Assembly: GCA_036264135.1 (NCBI GenBank)
Contig: DATARN010000058.1
Location: 1 to 64,000 of the forward strand
Source: DATARN01 sp036264135
GTDB lineage: Bacteria; Actinomycetota; Acidimicrobiia; Acidimicrobiales; Palsa-688
Reading direction: 5' to 3'
Length of the DNA: 64,000 nt
This document shows positions 35,543 through 43,701 of the stretch, piece after piece. The translations under genes were made by a program, and so were the position numbers. Within the stretch, counting starts at the first letter, position 1. Each line of letters begins with the position of its first letter. The notes below the pieces were generated by a model, which worked only from the letters and a program-made list of their open reading frames with translations, did no database searches and was not told the DNA's origin.

Positions 35543-36484
35543 ATGGCCGTGATCGGCGTTGACATCGGGGGCACCAAGATCCTCGCCGTGCGGCTCGGGC
35601 CGGACAACACCGTCGTCGCCGAGCAGCGGACACCAACGCCCCCCGAGGGCGATCAGGTGCTCGCCGCCGTCGCATCGGTGGCGCGGAAACTGGGACCGGT
35701 CGAGGCGATCGGCGTCGGGGCTCCGGGGCTGGTCGACCGGGAGGGGGTGCTGCGTTTCGCCCCCAACCTGCCGCATGTGGTGGGCCTGCCGGTGCGCCCG
35801 GCGCTGGAGGCGTGGTTCCCCGCGGCGGCGGTGGCGGTCGACAACGACGCCACGTGCGCCGGCTGGGCGGAACGGGTCCTCGGCGCCGGCCAGGGCAGCG
35901 ACGATGTGCTGATGGTCACCCTGGGCACGGGCATCGGCGGCGGCCTCATCAGCGGCGGCCGGCTGCTGCGGGGCAGTAACGGCTTCTCCGGCGAGATCGG
36001 CCACATCGTCGTCGACGCCCACGGGCCACCCTGCCCCTGCGGCAAGCGGGGCTGCTGGGAGCGGTTCGCGTCCGGGAGCGGCCTGGCTCGCCTGGCCCGG
36101 GAGGCGGCCGAGGCGGGGGCTGCCCCCCGGCTGGTCGAGCTGGCGGGCGGCGATCCCCTCGCCGTGCGCGGCGAGCACGTCACCCGGGCGGCAGTCGAAG
36201 GAGACGCCGGGGCGGAGGCGGTGGTGGCCACGTTCGCGTGGTGGGTCGCGGTGGGCCTGGCCAGCCTGGCCAACGTGTTCGATCCTGAGTGCATCATCCT
36301 GGGCGGGGGACTCACGGTGGCGGGCGGCCTCTTCCTCCCGCCGGTCCAGGCGGCGTTCGCCGAACTGGTCGAGGCGGCCGAGCACCGCCCGGCGATTCGT
36401 ATCGTGCTGGCCCAACTCGGCGAGCAGGCGGGGGCGGTGGGCGCCGCCATGCTGGCCCGGGACCGAGACCGCCGCGACCGGTGA
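35543..36484 (+). CDS. ROK-family glucokinase
   Basis: 313 residues. The ATP loop GVDIGGTKILAVRL opens the protein; GAPGLVDREGVLRFAPNLP and TLGTGIGGGLISGG follow, and the ROK zinc signature is GHIVVDAHGPPCPCGKRGCWE (as GHI...CPCGKRGCWE, about 153-173). The likely reaction is ATP-dependent glucose phosphorylation; other sugars are possible. No helix-turn-helix is present, so it is a kinase, not a ROK repressor. Its stop overlaps the next gene by GTGA. Confidence 0.92.
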   Translation: MAVIGVDIGGTKILAVRLGPDNTVVAEQRTPTPPEGDQVLAAVASVARKLGPVEAIGVGAPGLVDREGVLRFAPNLPHVVGLPVRPALEAWFPAAAVAVDNDATCAGWAERVLGAGQGSDDVLMVTLGTGIGGGLISGGRLLRGSNGFSGEIGHIVVDAHGPPCPCGKRGCWERFASGSGLARLAREAAEAGAAPRLVELAGGDPLAVRGEHVTRAAVEGDAGAEAVVATFAWWVAVGLASLANVFDPECIILGGGLTVAGGLFLPPVQAAFAELVEAAEHRPAIRIVLAQLGEQAGAVGAAMLARDRDRRDR

Positions 36485-37197
36485 ACGTGGGATTCGTGGT
36501 GCCGGTATTCACCCGCGATCCCGCCGCCGCGCTTCGGGCCGCCCACCACGCCGACGTGGTCGGTATCGACGGCGTGTTCAGTTACGACCACCTTTTTCCC
36601 ATCATGAATCCCGACCGACCCGCCCTCGCCGCCTTGCCAACGCTCGCCGCCATCGCCGCCCAGACCGAGCGGCTCAGGGTTGGGACGCTGGTCAGCCGGG
36701 TGACCCTGATGCCGGTACCGGTCCTGGTCGAGGCGCTGGTGACCCTGGATGAGATCTCCGGGGGCCGGGCCATCGCCGGCATCGGCACCGGCGATCGGAT
36801 GACCGAGGCGGAGAACGTGGCCTACGGCATGCCCTTTCCGCCGTTACGAGTCCGCCTCGACCTGCTGATCCAGACGGCCCGGGCGCTGCGGTCCCAGCAT
36901 GTCCACACGTGGATCGGCGGCCGGTCACGGGAGGTGCGGGCCATCGCCGCCGCCGAGGCGGACGGCTGGAACTCCTGGGACGGACCGTTGGAGGAGCTCA
37001 AGGCGTTCGCCGCCGCCAACGAGGGCAGCAGCGAGGCGACGTGGGGTGGGCCGCCCCCGCCCGACGGCGACCTGGCCGAGCATCTGCGGCTCCTGGCCGG
37101 CGCCCACGTTCAGTGGGCCATCTACGGGCCTCCCATGAGCGTCGACTGGGAGGGCTTCGTCGCCAAATTGGCGGGCGCCGCAAAGTCGGTCCGGTAG
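36481..37197 (+). CDS. LLM-class (luciferase-like) flavin/F420-dependent oxidoreductase
   Basis: 238 residues from GTG 36481, a short member of the bacterial luciferase-like monooxygenase family. TIM-barrel features: NVGFVVPVFTRDPAAALRAA, GVFSYDHLFP, RLRVGTLVSRVTLMPVPVL, GRAIAGIGTGDRMTEAEN and HVHTWIGGRSREVRAIAA. Many actinobacterial members use F420 rather than FMN; the cofactor and substrate cannot be decided here. It is coupled to the upstream glucokinase by a 4-nt overlap. Confidence 0.85.
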   Translation: MNVGFVVPVFTRDPAAALRAAHHADVVGIDGVFSYDHLFPIMNPDRPALAALPTLAAIAAQTERLRVGTLVSRVTLMPVPVLVEALVTLDEISGGRAIAGIGTGDRMTEAENVAYGMPFPPLRVRLDLLIQTARALRSQHVHTWIGGRSREVRAIAAAEADGWNSWDGPLEELKAFAAANEGSSEATWGGPPPPDGDLAEHLRLLAGAHVQWAIYGPPMSVDWEGFVAKLAGAAKSVR

Positions 37198-37207
37198 CCT
37201 CCGACCA

Positions 37208-38380
37208 ATGGAGTTCCGCCGGATCAACGGCCTGCCGCCGTACGTTTTCGCCATCATCAACCAGCTTCGGGACGAGGCCCGCCACGCCGGCGACGACGTC
37301 ATCGACCTCGGTTTCGGCAACCCCGACATCCCGAGCCCGGACATCGCCGTCGAGAAGCTCTGCGAGGCGGCCCACAATCCCCGCAACCACCGCTACTCGG
37401 CGTCGCGGGGCATCCCCAAGCTGCGGCTGGCGGTCTCCAACCTGTACCTGCGGCGCTTCGGCGTCGAACTCGATCCCGACACCGAGGTCGTCACGACCAT
37501 CGGGGCCAAGGAGGGCCTGTCCCACCTCATGTGGACCCTCGTCGGGCCGGGCGACACCGCCCTGGTGCCGACGCCGAGCTACCCGATCCACATCTACGCC
37601 CCGTTGTTCGCCGGCGCCGACGTGCAGCAGGTGCGACTCGGTCCCGACCAGGACTTCTTCGCCAACCTGATGGACAGCTGGGAATCGACCTGGCCCCGGC
37701 CCCGCGTCATCGTGTTCTCCTTCCCGCACAACCCGACCACCGAGACGGTCGACCTGGCCTGGATGCAACGGCTGGTCGACTTCGCCCGGGAGCGCGACGT
37801 CGTCCTGGTGCACGATTTCGCCTACTCCGACACCGCTTTCGACGGCTTCCAGCCACCGTCGATCCTGCAGGTGCCCGGCGCCAAGGACGTGGCGGTGGAG
37901 CTGTACACCTTGACCAAGAGCTTCTCGATGGCGGGGTGGCGGGTGGCCTTCCTGGTCGGCAACCCCGAGATCGTGGCCGCCCTCACCAAGCTCAAAAGCT
38001 ATCTGGACTACGGAACGTTCCAGCCCATCCAGATCGCCGCCATCGTGACCATGAACGAGGCGCCGGATTATCCCAAGTTCGTCAACGAGATCTACCAGTC
38101 TCGCCGCGACGCCCTGTGCGACGGCCTGGCCCGTATCGGCTGGCAGATCGAAAAGCCCAAGGCCACCATGTTCGTGTGGGCCCCCATCCCCGAGCCGTAC
38201 CGGGAAATGGGATCGCTCGAGTTCTCCAAACTGCTGGTCACCGAGGGCAGCGTCGCCACCTCGCCGGGCGTCGGGTTCGGCCGGGGCGGCGAGGGGTTCG
38301 TCCGTTTCGCCCTCATCGAGAACGAGAAGCGCATCGCCCAGGGCATCCGCAACCTCCGCCGGGCCCTGGTCAAGCTGTAA
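37208..38380 (+). CDS. PLP aminotransferase class I/II, alanine transaminase AlaC-like
   Basis: 390 residues, fold type I. VIDLGFGNPDIPSPDIA, HRYSASRGIPKLRLAV, the cofactor-binding Lys in LYTKSFSMAGWRVAFLVGNP (about 230-250) and the Arg in GRGGEGFVRFALIENEKRI are seen. The closest recognisable group is AlaC / LL-diaminopimelate aminotransferase-like enzymes (pyruvate-alanine). Substrate is inferred. A 40-bp imperfect duplication of the 3' end follows the stop. Confidence 0.92.
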   Translation: MEFRRINGLPPYVFAIINQLRDEARHAGDDVIDLGFGNPDIPSPDIAVEKLCEAAHNPRNHRYSASRGIPKLRLAVSNLYLRRFGVELDPDTEVVTTIGAKEGLSHLMWTLVGPGDTALVPTPSYPIHIYAPLFAGADVQQVRLGPDQDFFANLMDSWESTWPRPRVIVFSFPHNPTTETVDLAWMQRLVDFARERDVVLVHDFAYSDTAFDGFQPPSILQVPGAKDVAVELYTLTKSFSMAGWRVAFLVGNPEIVAALTKLKSYLDYGTFQPIQIAAIVTMNEAPDYPKFVNEIYQSRRDALCDGLARIGWQIEKPKATMFVWAPIPEPYREMGSLEFSKLLVTEGSVATSPGVGFGRGGEGFVRFALIENEKRIAQGIRNLRRALVKL

Positions 38381-38430
38381 AGGCGCCCGTAACCTCCGCC
38401 GGGCCCTGGTCAAGCGGTAGGGGCGCCTTG
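38351..38430 (+). repeat. 40-bp imperfect tandem duplication at aminotransferase 3' end
   Basis: The last 24 coding bases before the stop region (38351-38374) recur exactly at 38391-38414, and the following stop-containing stretch is similar (CTGTAAAGGCGCC against CGGTAGGGGCGCC). This is a recent-looking duplication that leaves the protein intact. Confidence 0.9.
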
Positions 38431-38449
38431 CCCTAGCCTGGTCACCCAG

Positions 38450-39184
38450 ATGACCTATTGGCTACTGAAAGTCGTGCTGACGCCGTTGCTGCGGTTCTTC
38501 TTCCACATCAAGGTGGAAGGGCTGGAAAACGTGCCCCCGGACGGCCCGGTCATTCTGGCCAGCAACCACGTCTCCTTCTCCGACTCCATTTTCCTGCCTC
38601 TCGTCCTGCGGCGCCGGGTCACCTTCGTGGCCAAGGCGGAATACTTTGAGAACAAAAAGACGGCGTGGTTTTTCCGGGCCGTCGGCCAGATCCCGATCAA
38701 GCGGGACGGGGGTTCGGCGTCGCAGCGGGCCCTGGCCTCGGCCCAGGAGGTGCTGGACGCCGGCGGGGTGTTCGGGATCTACCCGGAGGGGACGCGCTCA
38801 CCCGACGGCCGGTTGTACAAGGGCCACACCGGTGTCGCCCGACTGGCGCTGGCTTGCCGCTGCCCGGTCCTTTCGGTTGCCATGATCGGTACCCGGGAAG
38901 CGCAGCCCATCGGCCAGGTCAAGCCGAACTTCTTCATGCCCATCACCGTGCGCTTCTCCGAGCCGATGCGCTTCGACCGTTTCTACGGCCGGCAGGACGA
39001 CCCGTTGGTGCTGCGCCAGATCACCGACGAGATCATGTTCGCCCTGCGGGAGCTCTCCGGTCAGGAGTACGTCAACCGCTACGCCAAGCGGGGCGAGGCG
39101 GTCGAAGGGGTGGGCGCCGACACCTCGACGGTGGTGGCGGCCCGGCGGGTGCCCCCGGTGCCCGCCACCGCCATTTCGGCCTAA
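38450..39184 (+). CDS. plsC: 1-acyl-sn-glycerol-3-phosphate acyltransferase (PlsC-like)
   Basis: 244 residues, membrane-associated enzyme making phosphatidic acid. Acyltransferase motifs: NHVSFSDSIF (catalytic His-x4-Asp, about residues 39-44), the RDGGSAS region after GQIPIK, GIYPEGTRSPDGRLYKGHTG and a LSVAMIGTREA strand. ATG 38450. Context with glycerol kinase genes fits glycerolipid synthesis but is not an operon with them. Confidence 0.92.
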   Translation: MTYWLLKVVLTPLLRFFFHIKVEGLENVPPDGPVILASNHVSFSDSIFLPLVLRRRVTFVAKAEYFENKKTAWFFRAVGQIPIKRDGGSASQRALASAQEVLDAGGVFGIYPEGTRSPDGRLYKGHTGVARLALACRCPVLSVAMIGTREAQPIGQVKPNFFMPITVRFSEPMRFDRFYGRQDDPLVLRQITDEIMFALRELSGQEYVNRYAKRGEAVEGVGADTSTVVAARRVPPVPATAISA

Positions 39185-39256
39185 CGCACCGAGAAGTAAC
39201 CGCCTCGTACCTCCCGAGAAACGCTTCGTTTACACCTGGGTCGTATTGTCGAGGTA

Positions 39257-39934
39257 ATGACGACCTTCGTGGTCCGCGTCTGGGTCCCCGACCGGCCGGG
39301 TGCGTTGGGCTCGGTGGCGAGCCGCATCGGTGCGGTGCGGGGCGACCTGGTGGGCATCGACATCTTGGAGCGCGGGGGTGGCCGGGCCATCGACGAGTTG
39401 CTGGTCGACCTCCCTGACGACGCCCTGGTGCCGTTGCTCATCAGCGAGGTCGCCCAGGTGGACGGGGTGGACGTGGAGGACGTGCGGCCCGCCGCCGATT
39501 GGCTGGCGGACCCCCGCCTCGACGCCCTGGAGACCGCCGCCGTCCTCGTCGAGCAGCACAGCGTGGGCGCCCTCCTCGACCGGCTGACTGCCCACGCGAC
39601 CCATGACTTCACCGCCGAATGGGCGGCGGTGGTCGACCTGGAAGCGCCCGTCCCGCTGGTTACCGTCGGCCCCGTGCCGCCCGCGGCCTGGCTGGAGGCC
39701 TTCGTCGCCGGCAGCCGTGCCTCTATGCCGTGTTCCAGCGTGGGCGGCCCCGACGACGTGGCGTGGGCCGAAATGGAAACGGCCAGCCTGGTGCTGGTCG
39801 TCGGGCGCCGCGGCCGCCCCTTCCGGGCCCGGGAGCGCCAGCAGCTGTCCGCCCTGACCCGCATCGCCAACCACCGGTGGGTGGAGTTGGTGACCCGGGT
39901 CAGCCGGCTGATTCACCCGAGCGCTACTCCCTGA
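39257..39934 (+). CDS. ACT-domain protein with unknown C-terminal domain
   Basis: 225 residues. An N-terminal ACT-like domain (about 1-75): TFVVRVWVPDRPGALGSVASRIG, GDLVGIDILERGGG and AIDELLVDLPDD. A second region (about 85-225) has RARERQQLSALTRIANHRWVELV, reminiscent of a GAF-like sensory tail. It probably binds a small metabolite such as an amino acid; no enzymatic domain is seen. Confidence 0.75.
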   Translation: MTTFVVRVWVPDRPGALGSVASRIGAVRGDLVGIDILERGGGRAIDELLVDLPDDALVPLLISEVAQVDGVDVEDVRPAADWLADPRLDALETAAVLVEQHSVGALLDRLTAHATHDFTAEWAAVVDLEAPVPLVTVGPVPPAAWLEAFVAGSRASMPCSSVGGPDDVAWAEMETASLVLVVGRRGRPFRARERQQLSALTRIANHRWVELVTRVSRLIHPSATP

Positions 39935-40000
39935 CACCCGAAGGTGGGAAAGGGGGCCGGAATGGCTCCCCGGTGGCGTCTGATGCTGGGCGCCCCTGTG

Positions 40001-40192
40001 TCAGGGGCAGGGCGGTAGCGCCGGCGTCGTCAGCGGCGTCAGCGGACGGCGGACGATGGGGCTTTGCAGGCGCCAACGTCGCTCCCGTGGCGCCTGGTCG
40101 GCCGGCACCCGGAAACGTCGCCAATTCTCCGCCTGGCCGCGAAATTCCTGCTGGTGTTGCGCGATAAGCGCGCGGGAAATATACGGGTGCAT
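40001..40192 (-). CDS. Mini-protein of the MHPYISRAL type
   Basis: 63 residues starting MHPYISRALIAQHQQEF and continuing as an amphipathic, Arg/Gln-rich helix (GQAENWRRFRVPAD). Short actinobacterial proteins with this M-x-P-Y-(I/L)-x-x-x-L-x-A opening are, from memory, common and uncharacterised. Its ATG shares one base with the stop of the upstream mini-gene (TGATG), indicating translational coupling. Its C-terminus is low-complexity proline/threonine. Confidence 0.6.
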   Translation of the reverse strand: MHPYISRALIAQHQQEFRGQAENWRRFRVPADQAPRERRWRLQSPIVRRPLTPLTTPALPPCP

Positions 40193-40362
40193 CAGGCCGC
40201 CACCTCGGCGTCGTCGGCGCGGGCAATGAAATGAATGCCGGTGCCCCCGCAGGTGCACCGCCATTGGAGCTCGACGCCGTCGTGGCGGTTGACGAGCCGT
40301 TCGATGTGCTCGGGGAAGAGCAGAACTCGACCCTGGTGGCCGGAGCAGTAGACAGCGAACAT
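40192..40362 (-). CDS. Small zinc-finger-like protein
   Basis: 56 residues from ATG 40362: MFAVYCSGHQGRVLLFPEHI ... VELQWRCTCGGTGIHF. Cys-x2-His and Cys-x-Cys pairs around a beta hairpin suggest a small metal-binding domain. It is divergent from the GlxA-type regulator (52 bp between starts) and coupled to the following mini-gene, so all three may share control. Function unknown. Confidence 0.65.
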   Translation of the reverse strand: MFAVYCSGHQGRVLLFPEHIERLVNRHDGVELQWRCTCGGTGIHFIARADDAEVAA

Positions 40363-40414
40363 GCATTTATACTGACGCTGGCGGAGGCGATTGAGAAGTG
40401 GCAGAATCGTCACC

Positions 40415-41461
40415 ATGCGCAAGGAAGCTGCCAAGAAAATACCTCGCCATCTGGTTGCCGCTGTGGTATTCGATGGGGTGTCGCCGTTTGAGTTTGCGGT
40501 GGCCTGCGAGGTTTTCGGTATTGATCGATCGGCCGATGTCGGCGCGCCCTGGTACCGCTTCGTGGTGTGCGCCGCCGGCCCAAATCCGATTTCCGCCCAG
40601 ACCGGCTTCACCATTGGTACCAAGCACGGGCTCGAGGCGCTGCGCCGAGCGGACACCATTCTGATCCCCGCCGGCAACGCCGAGCAGAACGAAGCCTTGC
40701 TGAGCGAGCTGCGCCGGGCGCACCGCCGGGGCGCCCGCATCATGTCGGTATGCACCGGCGCCTTCGTGCTGGCCGCCGCCGGTCTCCTCGACGGCCGGCG
40801 GGCCACCACGCACTGGGCCCACGCCGCCAAGCTGGCCCAGCGGTACCCGGAGATCAAGGTCGACCCGGACGTGTTGTACGTCGACGACGGCGACATCCTC
40901 ACCTCGGCCGGCACGGCCGCCGGGATCGACCTCTGCCTCCATATCGTCCGCCTTGACTACGGCGCCGAGGCGGCCAACATCGTGGCTCGGCGCATGGTCG
41001 TGCCCCCTCACCGCGACGGCGGCCAGGCGCAGTTCGTCAGCCAACCGGTCCACGACCACCCGGCGAACGATCCCTTCACCGAGACGCTCGACTGGGCGGT
41101 CGAGCACCTCGACAACGACCTCTGTGTCGCCGAGCTGGCGGCCCGCTCGGCCATGAGCGCCCGCACCTTCGCCCGCCGCTTCGGCGAGATCCACGGGTCC
41201 ACGCCCCACCAGTGGCTGCTACGCCAGCGCATCCTGCTGGCCCAGCGGCTGCTGGAGACCACCGACCTGTCCGTCGACCTGGTTGCCGCCCGCTGCGGCC
41301 TGGGGACTGGTGCCAACCTTCGTCAGCACTTCCAGCGGATCCTGCGCACCACGCCCCAGGCCTACCGCCGCTGTTTCCAGCAGGGCTGTGCCATGCCGGT
41401 GGCGGCGCCCGACACCGACATCGACGCCGGCCACGGCGCCGACCGTGAGGTAGCCGTGTAA
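40415..41461 (+). CDS. GlxA-family transcriptional regulator (DJ-1/PfpI + AraC HTH)
   Basis: 348 residues. An N-terminal DJ-1/PfpI-like domain (about 10-190; VAAVVFDGVSPFEFAVACEVFG, the elbow IMSVCTGAFVLAAAGLL with Cys, TSAGTAAGIDLCLHIV) is joined to an AraC-type double helix-turn-helix (about 220-325; LCVAELAARSAMSARTFARRF, LVAARCGLGTGANLRQHFQR). ATG 40415 is preferred to TTG 40391. Such regulators sense small metabolites; the divergent mini-genes are the nearest candidate targets. Confidence 0.93.
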   Translation: MRKEAAKKIPRHLVAAVVFDGVSPFEFAVACEVFGIDRSADVGAPWYRFVVCAAGPNPISAQTGFTIGTKHGLEALRRADTILIPAGNAEQNEALLSELRRAHRRGARIMSVCTGAFVLAAAGLLDGRRATTHWAHAAKLAQRYPEIKVDPDVLYVDDGDILTSAGTAAGIDLCLHIVRLDYGAEAANIVARRMVVPPHRDGGQAQFVSQPVHDHPANDPFTETLDWAVEHLDNDLCVAELAARSAMSARTFARRFGEIHGSTPHQWLLRQRILLAQRLLETTDLSVDLVAARCGLGTGANLRQHFQRILRTTPQAYRRCFQQGCAMPVAAPDTDIDAGHGADREVAV

Positions 41462-41555
41462 CCGCCTTCCCCTGATGGCGCGGCGTGGCCCGCCGGCTTG
41501 CGGCGCGAGCCGGGCCGGGTCGTGGGGCGAGGGTCGTGGTCGTGGTCGGGTTGGG

Positions 41556-41697
41556 GTTGGGGCGCGAAGGGGTTGTGCGGCCAATCCGTTGTCGCCAGGA
41601 GGTCGGGCCGCCGGCGGGGTCGGCGTGGGGCTGGTGCAGGGTTGCGGCGCGAAGGGGTTCTGGGGCCAACCCGTTGTCGCCAGGCGGTCGGCCGCGG
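41556..41697. repeat. Two-copy 85-bp-period direct repeat in intergenic DNA
   Basis: About 55 nt from 41556 recur from 41641, sharing GGCGCGAAGGGGTT and CCGTTGTCGCCAGG with a few substitutions. They lie in the 300-bp gap downstream of both the GlxA-type gene and glpK (convergent 3' ends). Nothing else is recognised between 41462 and 41760. Confidence 0.75.
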
Positions 41698-41760
41698 GCA
41701 GGCGCCGGCGGAGGCCGCCGGCGGGCCGGCGGGCCGGCGGGGCAGCGCCGGCGGCGGGTA

Positions 41761-43248
41761 TCAGCTGGCGTCGCCGGCCCAGCCCCGGGACCGCTCGACG
41801 GCGCGGCGCCATTGGGCGTAGCGGTCGTCGGCGCGCCGGCGGGGCTGCGCCTCGGCGTCGGCGCCCCACAGCGTCGCCAGCTCGTCCAGCGAGCTCCAGA
41901 CCCCTTCGGCCAGTCCCGCGAGATAGGCGGCACCGAGGGCGGTGGTGTCGGAGACCCGAGAGCGGGCGACGGGAATCTGCAGCTGGTCGGCCTGCAGCTG
42001 GAGAAGCAGGTCCATGACCGACGCCCCGCCGTCGACCCGCAGACTGGTGACGGCCCGGCCGGAGCCCTCCGTCATTGTCGTCACCACGTCGCGCGTCTGG
42101 TAGGCCATGGCCTCGACCACCGCTCGGGCCAGCTGGGCCCGGCCGCTGCCCCGGCTCAATCCGATCACCAGGCCCCGGGCGTAGGGATCCCACCACGGGC
42201 TGCCGAGGCCGGCGAACGCGGGAACGACGAAGACGCCCTCGCTGTCGTCGACCGACGCCGCCAGCGGGCCGATCTCGGACGCCTCGGCGATGATGCCCAG
42301 GCCGTCGCGGAGCCACTGGATGGCGGCGCCGGTGACGAAGATGGCGCCCTCCAAGGCGTACGCGGTCGCGGCCGGCCGCTCCAGCGTCCAGGCGACGCTG
42401 GTAAGCAGGCCCGCCACCGGCGCCGGGCAGGCCGGCCCGACGTTCATCAGGACGAAGCTTCCGGTGCCGTAGGTGTTCTTCGTCATCCCGGGCTGGAAAC
42501 ACGCCTGGCCGAACAGCGACGCCTGTTGATCGCCGGCTACGCCGGAAATGGGCACACCGTCCAGGCCGGCGACGACGCCGGGTGCGGTGACCCCGATTCG
42601 CCCGCTCGAGAACCCGACCTCCGGGAGGCAGCTCGCGGGCACCCCGAAGATGGCCAGCAGCTCGTCGCTCCACCCCCGCCGACCGATGTCGTAGAGGAGG
42701 GTCCGGCTGGCGTTCGACGGGTCGGTGGCGTGGACTGCGCCGCCTGTCAGCTTCCAGATGATCCAGCTGTCGACGGTGCCGAACGCCAAATCGGGCGATG
42801 CTTCGACCTGGCCCTCGGTGAGCAGCCACTCCAGCTTGGTCGCCGAAAAGTAGGGGTCGAGGACGAGGCCGGTCAGTTGGCGGACCCGGTCGAGGTACCC
42901 GCCGGTGGTCAGTTCCTGGCACCGCGCCGACGTGCGGCGGTCCTGCCAGACCACCGCACGGTGGAGGGGCCGACCGGTCCCGCGATCCCAGACGACGGTG
43001 GTCTCGCGCTGGTTGGTGATCCCGATGGCGGCGATGGGGGTTTGAGCCTCGAGCAGGCGCTGGGCGACCGTCGTGACCGTCTCGACGACCGCCGACCAGA
43101 TCTCCTCGGGGTCGTGCTCCATCCAGCCGGGCCGCGGAAAGTACTGCGGAAACTCCCGGTAGGCGCTGGTGATCACGTCGCCGGTGTCGGCCACGGCGAG
43201 CGTCCGAACGCCTGTCGTCCCCGCGTCGATTGCAAGGACTGCTGCCAT
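41761..43248 (-). CDS. glpK: Glycerol kinase
   Basis: 495 residues, the standard GlpK length. LAIDAGTTGVRTLAV, GWMEHDPEEIWSAV, GITNQRETTVVWDRGTGRPL, VVWQDRRT, SGVAGDQQASLFGQACF and LRVDGGASVMDLLLQLQAD are the FGGY and GlpK signatures; the W-x-D (WQDRRTS) and SATKLEWLL substrate motifs match glycerol kinases. It phosphorylates glycerol to glycerol-3-phosphate, substrate of GlpD. It is a paralogue of the FGGY gene at 18179-19627 but lies alone, divergent from nrdJ. Confidence 0.95.
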   Translation of the reverse strand: MAAVLAIDAGTTGVRTLAVADTGDVITSAYREFPQYFPRPGWMEHDPEEIWSAVVETVTTVAQRLLEAQTPIAAIGITNQRETTVVWDRGTGRPLHRAVVWQDRRTSARCQELTTGGYLDRVRQLTGLVLDPYFSATKLEWLLTEGQVEASPDLAFGTVDSWIIWKLTGGAVHATDPSNASRTLLYDIGRRGWSDELLAIFGVPASCLPEVGFSSGRIGVTAPGVVAGLDGVPISGVAGDQQASLFGQACFQPGMTKNTYGTGSFVLMNVGPACPAPVAGLLTSVAWTLERPAATAYALEGAIFVTGAAIQWLRDGLGIIAEASEIGPLAASVDDSEGVFVVPAFAGLGSPWWDPYARGLVIGLSRGSGRAQLARAVVEAMAYQTRDVVTTMTEGSGRAVTSLRVDGGASVMDLLLQLQADQLQIPVARSRVSDTTALGAAYLAGLAEGVWSSLDELATLWGADAEAQPRRRADDRYAQWRRAVERSRGWAGDAS

Positions 43249-43441
43249 GGCGCGGCCACGGTAGCGGGTTGCTTATCCCTAGCGCGGCCCCCCGTCGAAG
43301 GGGCGGGGACAGGGGGGCCTGCGCCAGGGTGACACCGCCGAGGGGGCAGCTTCGGCGGCTCTCTAAGCGATACCCCACGACCCGGCGAGGCCAAACCAAA
43401 AAAAGTCTGAAGGTTCCTTAAGGCTGGTTCCCCGGCCGGAC

Positions 43442-43489
43442 TGTGGACAACTTCGGCAATTCACAGCCTTGTTCCCCTCGTTGTTCACA
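43442..43489. promoter_or_regulatory. Cluster of DnaA-box-like 9-mers upstream of nrdJ
   Basis: The glpK-nrdJ gap (43249-43701) is otherwise non-coding. It contains TGTGGACAA (43442-43450, complement TTGTCCACA, the high-GC actinobacterial DnaA-box form), CAATTCACA (43457-43465) and TTGTTCACA (43481-43489). TTGACA (43558-43563) and TAATAT (43584-43589) could be promoter elements but the spacing is 20 nt. AGGGGAGG at 43685-43692 is the nrdJ ribosome site. DnaA control is inferred. Confidence 0.4.
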
Positions 43490-43701
43490 GCGAGCGTTCC
43501 CTACGGTGAGACGACCAGGGGGCGACCGCAGGTGTTGCCGATTTCGTGTCGAATCGATTGACAGCCATGGAACTACGATGATGTAATATAACCCACATCT
43601 CGCGTCTCCAGCAGCGTACGGGAGGCGCCACCACAACAGCTTGTGGTTGGTGACGGGACCGGCCCGGACCGGCGGAACGAACGCAGGGGAGGACTTGGAC
43701 A

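Noticed and set aside
41219..43399. Open frame of about 726 codons on the minus strand overlapping glpK in another frame
   Set aside because: Arg/Gly/Pro-rich shadow translation; the FGGY motifs are in the glpK frame.
43249..43701. Cobalamin riboswitch upstream of the B12-dependent reductase
   Set aside because: No B12-box or matching conserved core could be found by eye; a covariance-model search would settle it.
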